From positions 558,001 through 622,000 of the forward strand of contig NZ_NQMO01000003.1 of NCBI RefSeq assembly GCF_002257645.1: a stretch of DNA of 64,000 nt, in the 5' to 3' direction. Within the stretch, counting starts at the first letter, position 1, and each line of letters opens with the position of its first letter. Positions 44,981 through 53,651 of the stretch are shown here, piece by piece. A model generated the notes under the pieces. It saw only the letters and a program-made list of their open reading frames with translations, was not told the origin of the DNA and made no database searches. The DNA is from Paenibacillus sp. XY044. GTDB taxonomy: Bacteria; Bacillota; Bacilli; Paenibacillales; Paenibacillaceae. The translations under genes were made by a program, and so were the position numbers.

Positions 44981-45835
44981 TTATTTGCCTTTGCGCGTCA
45001 ATTGGGCGAGCGCATCCCATTGTTCCTCGGTGACCGACAGCAGGCCGCCAAATTCGCCCGCTCCTTGCAGCCATTCTCCGCCGTCGATAGTTACCACTTC
45101 CCCATTGATATATCCCGCGTAATCGGAGACCAGGTAAGCGGCCAGGTTCGCGAGCTCCTCCTTGTTCCCGACCCGGCGCAAGGGGACGCGGTCGATCATC
45201 TGCTGCTCCAGTTCCGGCGTTGGCGAAAGGCGGGACCATGCGCCTTCGGTCGGGAAGGGGCCGGGAGCGATCGCCACCTGGCGAATCCCGTAACGCGCCC
45301 ACTCCACCGCCAAGGAACGGGTCAGTGCCAGCACGCCGGCCTTAGCTGCAGCGGAAGGAACGACGAAGGCCGATCCGGTTGAGGCGTAGGTCGTCACGAT
45401 GTTGAGCATAGTGCCTCCCTGGCCGCGGTCGATCCAGCGTTTTCCGATTTCCAGGGATGCATAGAACGTGCCGTGAAGAACGATGTCCAGTACCGCGTCA
45501 ACTGCCCGAGGAGATAATCGTTCAGTAGGACTGATGAAGTTGCCTGCGGCATTGTTGACGAGAATATCAATCCGGCCGAAATGCCGCTCGACCGCATTCG
45601 CAAGCTCCGCAATCTGTGCCGGTTCCCGAACGTCGCAAGGTGCATAGAATATTTTGTAACCGCTATCAAGAAAATCTTTGGCCGTCTGCTCCAGGACATC
45701 TTCTCTGCGCCCCGCGATCGCAAGTTTTGCTCCAAGCTGCACGAACCTTTCACCCATGGCCCGGCCCAGACCCGTCGCTCCCCCGGTAATCAAAACCACT
45801 TTGTCTTGTAACAAGTTCTGCGAAAAAGGTTCCAT
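44981..45835 (-). CDS. FadH-like 2,4-dienoyl-CoA reductase (SDR)
   Basis: A 284-residue SDR resembling B. subtilis FadH (YkuF) and mitochondrial dienoyl-CoA reductases. The cofactor motif TGGATGLGRAMG is near residue 21 and NNAAGNF near 97. The usual YxxxK is replaced by PSAAAKAGV, the pattern of dienoyl-CoA reductases, in which lysine is kept and tyrosine lies elsewhere. The start at 45835 follows GGGAGG. It converges on the fad operon and would let unsaturated fatty acids enter beta-oxidation. Confidence 0.82.
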   Translation of the reverse strand: MEPFSQNLLQDKVVLITGGATGLGRAMGERFVQLGAKLAIAGRREDVLEQTAKDFLDSGYKIFYAPCDVREPAQIAELANAVERHFGRIDILVNNAAGNFISPTERLSPRAVDAVLDIVLHGTFYASLEIGKRWIDRGQGGTMLNIVTTYASTGSAFVVPSAAAKAGVLALTRSLAVEWARYGIRQVAIAPGPFPTEGAWSRLSPTPELEQQMIDRVPLRRVGNKEELANLAAYLVSDYAGYINGEVVTIDGGEWLQGAGEFGGLLSVTEEQWDALAQLTRKGK

Positions 45836-46252
45836 CCCGATTCCTCCCAAATATGTGCTGGAAAAGAACTCATCATTGCCTTACATCCACTATATCGGAA
45901 CGGGAAAGCGGTGTATAGAGCGGCCTTTTGCTCTATGAAGAATTGGCGTTGAAACGGGGTGGCATTAAGGTTCGCGCCATACACGGAGTCCTTGAGGTTG
46001 TTCACTGAAGGTGTCCGAGTACATTCACGGCGGGACAATGAAATTTCGGGTAGAAAAACCGCGGAAAATTGCTGAAACCCATTTTTTAGTTCACATTTTT
46101 GTCACATTTGGTTCTAAGCGCACGTCCGCCATAATAAGAAGAAGTAAACGCTTCAAACTAACATTCCTCAGCTTGTACTCTTACCCCCAGCCCTTTTTCC
46201 AGTTGCGATGTCAAGGTCATTCACACATTATGTAAAGGAAGTGAAGAGACTT
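45836..46252. other. Intergenic region upstream of the GH18-like gene
   Basis: About 415 bases between divergent genes. It contains a weak cre-like sequence (AGTAAACGCTTCAA, 46144-46157) and an AT-rich stretch before the rightward gene. No gene or RNA was recognised. Confidence 0.5.
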
Positions 46253-48817
46253 ATGGCAATTAAGCAGGGGCATGCCCAGAGACGTGCCCGAAACCCGCGA
46301 GCTTTTCGTAACGTCGGAATTTGTCTCATTTTCACGGTCGTTCTTTCGGTGTTTGGAATTCCTCCATTACCTGTCTTTGCCTCGCCTCTCATCACGATCG
46401 ACCCGCCTGCGGGCGGACCTTTGGGGCCGGGCGTGTCCCGAATTTCTGGAACGTTTTCAGACGTGTATGATGTTGAACTCGCCGTAGCCGGCGATACGCT
46501 GGTCAGTGCCCACATGGACGATCCGGAAGCGGATGGCAGCGGAAGCTGGTATGCCGACGTCGACTTTTCCAAATACGACGGTTCGGTAGAGCTGGCGGCA
46601 AGGGGAAAAGACAGCGTGACCCGCTATGTGGCCTGGTCTCCCTTTATGTCGGTGGATGTGGATAATCCGGGCGCCGCGATTCCCCAAGTTACGATCACGA
46701 GCCCCGGTGAAGCAAACGCTGTGAAAGGGAGCGTCACCGTCCTCATTACAGCAGAGAGCAAAAACCCGGTTTCCAAAGTGCAAATCCGGATTAACGGCGG
46801 AGATTGGAAGGATGCGTCACCCAAAGGTTCAGGATATCAATACAAGTGGAAGGCGGCGGCTTATGCCGGACGGGTTAACAGCCTCGAAGCCAGAGCCGTG
46901 GATTCGAACGGAAATACAGGATTCAGCAGCGCAAAATATGTGAAAGTCGCGAACTCATTCAGTCAGTCCATGCTGCAGCAGGACCAGCCGGAACAAGAGG
47001 ACCGGGCAGGACAGGATGCCCAATCCGATCAAAACGACCAGACAAACAACAATGCGGTAGTGGAACTGGATGTCCCAACTACACAAGATGTCTCAGGGGC
47101 GCAGGATACGGCACAAGATGAGCTGGCTCCGTCTCCCTCGCAGGAACGAGCAGTCGACGAAGTGAACGCGGATGAGGGGATGCAGATGAATGCGGATCCT
47201 GGTTCCGAGCAGGTTGAAGCAGCATCCGGCCCAACGACCGTTACCCAGCAAGTGTACAGCCAGGATCGAGCCATGTGGATCTGGGAAAATGAAGCGTACC
47301 CCCTGATCATGAACCCGGGCTCCCGCAATGTTCTGGATGCCATGGCATCCGACACGTCAACGTTCGGGCAAAGACCGATCCGGACGCTGTACTTGGCGGT
47401 GGGGCAATATTTCGGCATGCGTATGCTGGAGGAAAAGCGGCCAGAGGTCAGGGATTTTATCGGCTGGGCTCATGACAAGGGTTACCAGGTGCAGGCTTTA
47501 ATCGCCGGCGGAACGACGCCGCCCTATTTCGGAGCCTATGCCCGTTACCGCACCCAGGCGGTGGCCGAGTTCGAAGGGATCCTGAATTACAACTTATCCT
47601 CGGATCCAAGGGAGAGATTCGATGGCGTAAACATTGATACGGAGCCTTACAGCCTCGGTGATTTTAAGAGCGGCAAACCTTCAGTTCAAGTACAGTACCT
47701 TGATATGCTCAAGGCGCTGATGGACCGCAAGCAGGCTTCCGGCCTGGATCTGCAGGTCGGAGCCGCCATCCCGCGCTGGTTCGACACTTCGGTGGATGCC
47801 AGCAGCATCTCGTGGAACGGTTCGGTCAAATGGATGTCCCAACACGTTCAAGATACGCTCGATTATATATCGATCATGGACTACCGGGATCAGGCCGACG
47901 GAAGTGCAGGAATCATTGAACAAGCACGGGGAGAAATCGAATATGCGGATCAGATCGGCAAGCCGAATTCGGTCGTCATTGGCGTGGAAACGATCGATGT
48001 CGCCGATGGCGGCGATCCGGAAGCCATCAGCTTCTATGAGGAAGGCCGAACGTACATGGAGTCGGAGCTGAACAAAGTGTACGCCGCTTTTGAAGGAGAT
48101 CCTGCCTTTGGGGGGATCGCACTCCACCACTACGGCAATTTGAGAATATTGCCGTCCGCATGGGGACCTGGTGGAGTATACTGGCAGCCGCCGCAGGACA
48201 GCGAACCGCCATCAGCCGTCACGGGCACGCCGCAGGCGACAGCCTTTGATTATCAGCGGGTCGATATCACCTATGGGCCTGCCTCCGACAATGCCACCGT
48301 GAAAGAGTATCGCGTTTATCGAGGCACGGATGTGCAGTTTGAACCGGATCCAGCCCACTTGGCTGGCGTATCCAACAAACTGAACTTCCGCGACGTCGGT
48401 CTGCTGCCGGATACAACGTATGTATATAAGGTAACGGCAGTTGATTCCTCCGGTAATGAAGGGCCTGCAAGCGATCCGTTTAGCGTCACGACAGGGCATA
48501 CGGATCTGAAGCCGATGATCGTGGGGCAAATGCAGGTCACTTACGACGGGACCAAGGCGACCGTTTCCTTGCAGGTCATTGACAAAGAGACGGGAGCTGG
48601 GCTTAAAGCATCGGTTTATGGCCGGTTCACGTATATGGGCGGAAAATACGTCAGCGGCGCAACTTCAGTGACCGGTGCATACACCGCTCCATCCGAGGCG
48701 ATCAATGCGGCCGCAGGAAAAGCCGGCTTTGCGGCCCGGAGAATCCTGTCGCCAGGGTATTACTGGGCACAAGCTTATGATTCTCCCGACGGCCGGTCCA
48801 CAGAGTGGGGAGGGTGA
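46253..48817 (+). CDS. Secreted GH18-like multidomain protein
   Basis: An 854-residue exported protein. A strongly basic head and the hydrophobic run NVGICLIFTVVLSVFGIPPLPVFAS make a signal peptide. Two Ig-like domains (to about residue 235) are followed by a 100-residue Gln/Asp/Glu/Ala-rich linker. The TIM-barrel-like region (about 345-650) contains FDGVNIDTE (456-464), which fits the GH18 signature [DN]-G-x-[DN]-x-[DN]-x-E, with E464 as the acid; ISIMDYRDQ resembles the later GH18 MxYD strand. A fibronectin type III domain and a C-terminal beta domain end the protein. The ATG at 46253 has AAGGAAGTGAAG upstream; in-frame codons before it are less likely. Confidence 0.75.
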   Translation: MAIKQGHAQRRARNPRAFRNVGICLIFTVVLSVFGIPPLPVFASPLITIDPPAGGPLGPGVSRISGTFSDVYDVELAVAGDTLVSAHMDDPEADGSGSWYADVDFSKYDGSVELAARGKDSVTRYVAWSPFMSVDVDNPGAAIPQVTITSPGEANAVKGSVTVLITAESKNPVSKVQIRINGGDWKDASPKGSGYQYKWKAAAYAGRVNSLEARAVDSNGNTGFSSAKYVKVANSFSQSMLQQDQPEQEDRAGQDAQSDQNDQTNNNAVVELDVPTTQDVSGAQDTAQDELAPSPSQERAVDEVNADEGMQMNADPGSEQVEAASGPTTVTQQVYSQDRAMWIWENEAYPLIMNPGSRNVLDAMASDTSTFGQRPIRTLYLAVGQYFGMRMLEEKRPEVRDFIGWAHDKGYQVQALIAGGTTPPYFGAYARYRTQAVAEFEGILNYNLSSDPRERFDGVNIDTEPYSLGDFKSGKPSVQVQYLDMLKALMDRKQASGLDLQVGAAIPRWFDTSVDASSISWNGSVKWMSQHVQDTLDYISIMDYRDQADGSAGIIEQARGEIEYADQIGKPNSVVIGVETIDVADGGDPEAISFYEEGRTYMESELNKVYAAFEGDPAFGGIALHHYGNLRILPSAWGPGGVYWQPPQDSEPPSAVTGTPQATAFDYQRVDITYGPASDNATVKEYRVYRGTDVQFEPDPAHLAGVSNKLNFRDVGLLPDTTYVYKVTAVDSSGNEGPASDPFSVTTGHTDLKPMIVGQMQVTYDGTKATVSLQVIDKETGAGLKASVYGRFTYMGGKYVSGATSVTGAYTAPSEAINAAAGKAGFAARRILSPGYYWAQAYDSPDGRSTEWGG

Positions 48818-48872
48818 CGGCATAGGAAGATTCCATCATGGACATTAAGTGGAATGTATGGCATTACGAAAG

Positions 48873-48908
48873 CCCAATCACCGGGATCGTACCGGTTGAT
48901 TGGGTTTT
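48873..48908 (+). terminator. Terminator of the GH18-like gene
   Basis: Twelve-base stem CCCAATCACCGG with CCGGTTGATTGGG (one bulge or G-U), then TTTTTG. Confidence 0.85.
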
Positions 48909-49113
48909 TGTATTACCTATCAAAAATTTCGAATGAATGTACGATGAGGGGCCATAAGCCTTTGCCCGCGCGGACTTTTGCTTAAGTTCCCTGCTTAGGT
49001 CGATGCCTGGGCTTATTGACGAAGGTTAAAATAACACCTATATTTGAACGCAAAGAAAAACGTGGCCAGACGCCGATCCGGCGTGCTAAGGGCCGTCCAA
49101 ACGGGGGAGAACG

Positions 49114-51366
49114 ATGAGGCGAAAACGAACGAATTCGCGCCTGTATTATCAATTTTTGCTGTCGCATGTACTGATCTTTGCCATTCCGTTCATCATCCTC
49201 AGCAGCGTCGTATACTACAACGCCGTCGTGAAGTTTAAGGGCGAGATCGAGGCGTCCAACCTGTATAAGCTGAATCAGGTGAAAAACACGATTGACGTGT
49301 TGGCCAAAGGACTGGATAATACCGCTTCACGAATTTCCATCGACGCCAAACTGACGCCGTTTATGGTCAAAAGCGGAAATTATAACGAAATCGAAGCTGT
49401 GGACGAGCTTGGCAAATATAAGGCGAACAGTACGATCGTGGATGAGACGGCGCTCTATTTTCACGGGGATGATCGGCTGTATACTTCTTCGGGAATCAAC
49501 GCTTTTGATACGTTTACCAAACGGGTATACGGTTTTAACGGTCTGGAAGGAACCGAATTAAACAAGGAAATGAGCGAGCTGAAAAGTCCGCAAATCCGCC
49601 GGGTTCAGGCACAGGTTCCGGGAACCGACCAGCGGCAAAACGTGCTCATGTATATGTTCCCGATTCCGAGGAACAGCCAGTCGCCTTACGCTACCGTGAG
49701 CTTCTTTGTCCGGGAATCGGTACTTACCGATTTGGTTGGCCCAATCCTTGGCGATTTCGGGGGCAGCATTTACATCCTGGATTCCGGCGGGAGCATGCTG
49801 GCATCCAGAAGCCGCGAAACAACCTTGACCGAACCGGACGCCCGGCAAATCGTGCGCCAGAACGACGAGAGCGAAATTCAGGACGTCCGGTTCGGCGGCG
49901 GGCATTATTCCATGATGCAGGCCAAATCCGGTTTAACGGGATGGTCTTACGTCATCATCATGCCGACGAAGCAATTTTTGGGACGGGTCTTGGAGATGCG
50001 GAGCTTTATGCTGTTTGTTTGCGGTGCCGTGGTCGCCTTTGGAATTTGGGCTGCGGTCCTGCTGTCCATGCGTCAGTACCGTCCGATTCGTAATCTTGCC
50101 AACCAAGCCAGATCCATCAGCGGGAAAGCGCCGGGTCAGAGCCGGTCGCATGAACTGGACTTGATCCGGGACACGGTGCTTGCGGCAAGCGACCTGTCGA
50201 AGAAAATTGACGAACAGCGCCCGGCCGTCCGCGAGCAGTTTTTGGCGCGGCTGTTGATGGGCTCCCTTCGGGATGAGCAAGAAGTCGATGACTTTGTCAT
50301 GCGGGAACAGGTGGTCTTAAGGGGATCGGGATGCTTTGCAGCCGTCATACAAATGAGCGCTGATGTCCCGGTTTCCCCTCGGCAGCGCGAGGATCTGCTG
50401 AGAATGCTGGCTGAAGTTACGACGACGCATGCGATGGGCTATGGCGTCGAGCTGATTTCCGGACCGGCGGTCGCCCTCGTGTTCAGTGCGGATGGAGGGG
50501 ATGCAGATTTTCGGGCCATTCAAACGGAAGCCGCGGCGCATGTTTCACGAATTTTTGAGCTCTGCTGCGGAACCCGGCCGACGATCGGCGTCGGGAGCCA
50601 GGCAGCCGGGCTGCATCAAATTAACCGCTCATATATTGAGGCAAGTGCGGCAATTGATCAGAGCATTCGTGTCCGGAGCGGTGAGACCCTATTTTTTACC
50701 GACATGTCTGAGCAGCAGGATGGCAGCGGGTGGTTTTCACGGGAAGAGCAAATTCGCCTCGTACAGAGCCTCAAACAAGGAAATGCCGAAGCGGCCAAAT
50801 CGGCACTGTCCCAGATCGTCCGCGATCTGGAGGGGAAAGAGGTGTCCATGTTTTTCTTCCGCTGCATGAGCTTCGATTTGATCAATACATTTTTAAGGAC
50901 CATGAACGATTTAAAGTTAGCAATCCCTCAGGCGTACCGCCAGCGGCTGACCGATTTTACGACATTGCGCCAGCTGGAGGGCGGCATGAATGGCCTAATA
51001 GACATGATTTGCCGCTATGTACATGACAACAAGGAGAGCAAAAACAGCGCCTTAGGGAAAGAAACTATCCGCTATATAGAGGAGCATTATAAGGAATATG
51101 ATCTCAGCCTTGAAAAGCTCGCCGACCACTTCCAAATGTCGGTGTCCTATTTCAGCCGGTATATGAAGGACCAGACGGGTTACACATTTACCGAATACAT
51201 CACACATCTTCGCATGGAGGAAGTAAAGCGCTTACTAAGGCACAGCAGCCTTCCGATCAAGGATATCGTGAACCGCGTCGGCTACGCGGACGTTTCCAAC
51301 TTTATGCGCAAATTCAAAAATATCGAGGGCATTACGTTGGGACAGTACCGGAAACTGTATTCTTGA
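49114..51366 (+). CDS. Transmembrane AraC-family regulator with sensory domain
   Basis: A 750-residue regulator of the YesS-like type abundant in Paenibacillus. The first transmembrane helix (FLLSHVLIFAIPFIILSSVVYY) and a second near residue 295 (FMLFVCGAVVAFGIWAAVLL) bracket an extracellular Cache-like sensor. The cytosolic part ends in the AraC helix-turn-helix pair, LEKLADHFQMSVSYFSRYMK and IKDIVNRVGYADVSNFMRKF. GGGGGAG precedes the ATG. It is just upstream of an Lpl-type importer and sulfatase, which it probably activates on sensing an extracellular glycan. Confidence 0.88.
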   Translation: MRRKRTNSRLYYQFLLSHVLIFAIPFIILSSVVYYNAVVKFKGEIEASNLYKLNQVKNTIDVLAKGLDNTASRISIDAKLTPFMVKSGNYNEIEAVDELGKYKANSTIVDETALYFHGDDRLYTSSGINAFDTFTKRVYGFNGLEGTELNKEMSELKSPQIRRVQAQVPGTDQRQNVLMYMFPIPRNSQSPYATVSFFVRESVLTDLVGPILGDFGGSIYILDSGGSMLASRSRETTLTEPDARQIVRQNDESEIQDVRFGGGHYSMMQAKSGLTGWSYVIIMPTKQFLGRVLEMRSFMLFVCGAVVAFGIWAAVLLSMRQYRPIRNLANQARSISGKAPGQSRSHELDLIRDTVLAASDLSKKIDEQRPAVREQFLARLLMGSLRDEQEVDDFVMREQVVLRGSGCFAAVIQMSADVPVSPRQREDLLRMLAEVTTTHAMGYGVELISGPAVALVFSADGGDADFRAIQTEAAAHVSRIFELCCGTRPTIGVGSQAAGLHQINRSYIEASAAIDQSIRVRSGETLFFTDMSEQQDGSGWFSREEQIRLVQSLKQGNAEAAKSALSQIVRDLEGKEVSMFFFRCMSFDLINTFLRTMNDLKLAIPQAYRQRLTDFTTLRQLEGGMNGLIDMICRYVHDNKESKNSALGKETIRYIEEHYKEYDLSLEKLADHFQMSVSYFSRYMKDQTGYTFTEYITHLRMEEVKRLLRHSSLPIKDIVNRVGYADVSNFMRKFKNIEGITLGQYRKLYS

Positions 51367-51711
51367 AATTTCCATTCGCAATAAGCGGAAGACGCGTATT
51401 TTCGGATTCCTGACCAGGGCCCGGGAGTATGCGTTTTTGATGTTTTTGTTGTGCTGCACGCACTTGGACAGCAGCGAATACCTTGGCAGCGCCCCATTTT
51501 ACCGGCATTGTCAAAAATGAACATACCGCGGCAAAAACAACATATTTACAAGGTTTGGTCAGGTTTAACGGCATGTAAAAAAGGACAAACGCGTATCAAT
51601 TCCTACCCATTTACGATCAGGCAGCCCCGCATTACCATGAAGCTCAAGCCATGTCCCGAAGAGGTGGCGGGCAAATACATTTCAGAAATAACAGAAAGGG
51701 GATGCTGCTTG
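51367..51711. other. Gap between regulator and importer genes
   Basis: About 345 bases. The left end has a possible terminator (ACGCGTA 51392-51398 with TATGCGT 51428-51434, then TTTTT). The rest is likely the promoter region of the importer operon, but I see no convincing -35/-10 pair or operator. Confidence 0.4.
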
Positions 51712-52680
51712 ATGTCCGCGAAGACACCAGCCGCTGCCAGGCCGATCCGGCACACGCATAGGCGTTCACAACTGCGCGGAAAAGGGTGGAAATCCGTGTG
51801 GCGAAATTGGGAACTATATCTGTTTGTTCTACCTACGATGGCCTATATTATCGTCTTTCACTATGTGCCATTGTATGGGCTGCAGATTGCGTTCCGGGAT
51901 TATTCGCCCAGTTTGGGAATATGGAACAGCCCTTGGGTGGGTCTGGAGCATTTGCGCCGTTTTTTTGATTCCTATTACTTTTGGGCCTTGATTCGCAACA
52001 CGCTCGGAATCAGCCTATATGAGCTGGCCGTCGGCTTTCCGATCCCGATCCTGATCGCTCTATCCTTAAACGAGCTTCGCGGAGGTGTTTTTAAGAAGTG
52101 GGTGCAGACGGTGACATACGCCCCACACTTCATTTCCGTCGTCGTAATGAGCGGGATGATCATTGCCTTTTTGGCACCGGGCACAGGACTAATCAATTTG
52201 GTCGTGAAGGCTTTCGGAGGGGAACCGCTTCCTTTTCTAACAGAGCCCGGATGGTTCAAGACCGTTTTCGTATTGTCCGGCGTCTGGCAGAGCATGGGCT
52301 GGGGAACGATTATTTATCTCGCCGCATTGGCGGGCATAGATCCGCAGCAGCATGAAGCCGCCATGATCGACGGGGCAAGCCGGATCCGCAGAATATGGCA
52401 TATCAATTTGCCCGGCATCATGCCGACGATGGTCATTCTGCTCATATTAAACGTCGGCAATTTCATGTCGGTCGGGTTCGAAAAGGTATTCCTGCTGCAA
52501 AATCCGTTGAATCTGGAAGCGTCCGATGTCATCTCCACATACGTGTACCGGATCGGACTCGTTCAGGGCCAGTTCAGCTTTTCCGCCGCGATCGGCCTGT
52601 TTAACGCTGTCATTAATTTCATTCTGCTGCTGACCGTTAACCGCCTGGCCAAGCGATTAAACGAGACGAGCCTGTGGTGA
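51712..52680 (+). CDS. Lpl-type ABC sugar importer permease (LplB-like)
   Basis: A 322-residue inner-membrane permease with about six helices. The cytosolic EAA loop that contacts the ATPase reads HEAAMIDGASRIRRIWHINLPG. The start at 51712 follows AAAGGGG; a much longer open frame upstream is not protein-like. It pairs with the next permease and the lipoprotein at 53652. No ATPase is encoded nearby, as is usual for this group, which shares an MsmX-type ATPase. Confidence 0.93.
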   Translation: MSAKTPAAARPIRHTHRRSQLRGKGWKSVWRNWELYLFVLPTMAYIIVFHYVPLYGLQIAFRDYSPSLGIWNSPWVGLEHLRRFFDSYYFWALIRNTLGISLYELAVGFPIPILIALSLNELRGGVFKKWVQTVTYAPHFISVVVMSGMIIAFLAPGTGLINLVVKAFGGEPLPFLTEPGWFKTVFVLSGVWQSMGWGTIIYLAALAGIDPQQHEAAMIDGASRIRRIWHINLPGIMPTMVILLILNVGNFMSVGFEKVFLLQNPLNLEASDVISTYVYRIGLVQGQFSFSAAIGLFNAVINFILLLTVNRLAKRLNETSLW

Positions 52681-52699
52681 GGAAGGGGGAAGAGAACTC

Positions 52700-53593
52700 A
52701 TGAGCCGAACGCATCGGTCCGATCGCTTATTTGTCGTGTTGAACTATGTTTTTCTCTGCCTCACTTTCTTGATTGTTCTGTATCCGCTTGTGTACATCAT
52801 CAGTGCCTCGGTCAGTGATCCGGTCTATGTTAATCAGGGGACGATGTGGCTGTTCCCAAGAGGGCTGACCTTTGAAGGCTATCAGCGCGTGTTTCAAAAT
52901 CCGGAGATTTGGACCGGCTACCGCAACACGATTTTGTATACGGTCGGCGGTACCTGCATCAACCTTCTTTTTACGATTCCGGGAGCTTATGCCCTTTCAC
53001 GCAAGGATTTAAGGGGACGTGGCCCCATGATGGGGCTCATCGTTTTTACGATGTTCTTCGGGGGAGGCCTGATTCCTACCTTCCTGCTCGTCAGCGGGCT
53101 CGGCATGCTCAATACGGTATGGGCGCTCCTCATACCCAATGCGGTATCGGTGTACAACCTGATCATTTGCCGGACTTTTTTTCAGACGAACATTCCCCAT
53201 GAGCTTCAGGAGTCTGCCGAGATCGACGGATGTTCCAATACCGGGCTGTTTATCAAAATCGTGCTTCCGTTATCCGCGCCTATCATCGCGGTGATGGCTC
53301 TATATTACGGGGTGACGCATTGGAACAGCTATTTTAACGCTATTATTTATTTGAAGGACCGCAGTCTGTATCCGCTGCAGTTAATTTTGCGCGAAATCCT
53401 CGTGCAGAATCAAATGAACGATACCATGCTGATGACAGGCGACGATATGGAAGCTATGGCGAAGCAGGCACGAATCGCCGACATGATCAAATATGCGGTC
53501 ATGATCGTGTCCAGCCTCCCGGTGATCGCCGTGTACCCGTTCATGCAGCGGTATTTTATGAAAGGTGTTCTGATTGGTTCAGTCAAAGGCTAA
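52700..53593 (+). CDS. ABC sugar importer permease (YtcP-like)
   Basis: The second permease, 297 residues, six predicted helices. The EAA loop is QESAEIDGCSNTGLFIKIVLP. GGAAGGGGGA precedes the ATG, 19 bases after the first permease. Its C-terminal YPFMQRYFMKGVLIGSVKG is typical of the YtcP/CUT1 partner subunit. Confidence 0.93.
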   Translation: MSRTHRSDRLFVVLNYVFLCLTFLIVLYPLVYIISASVSDPVYVNQGTMWLFPRGLTFEGYQRVFQNPEIWTGYRNTILYTVGGTCINLLFTIPGAYALSRKDLRGRGPMMGLIVFTMFFGGGLIPTFLLVSGLGMLNTVWALLIPNAVSVYNLIICRTFFQTNIPHELQESAEIDGCSNTGLFIKIVLPLSAPIIAVMALYYGVTHWNSYFNAIIYLKDRSLYPLQLILREILVQNQMNDTMLMTGDDMEAMAKQARIADMIKYAVMIVSSLPVIAVYPFMQRYFMKGVLIGSVKG

Positions 53594-53651
53594 GAAATGA
53601 AGGACTTCATTGAAACCGTATACATGAATTGAAGGAAGGGGAAATACGCCA

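Noticed and set aside
46208..46252. Longer N terminus for the GH18-like protein
   Set aside because: The extension precedes the likely ribosome site and would place extra charged residues before a normal signal peptide.
51451..51711. 87-codon upstream extension of the first permease
   Set aside because: No ribosome site, composition is not protein-like, and a good site stands before the ATG at 51712.
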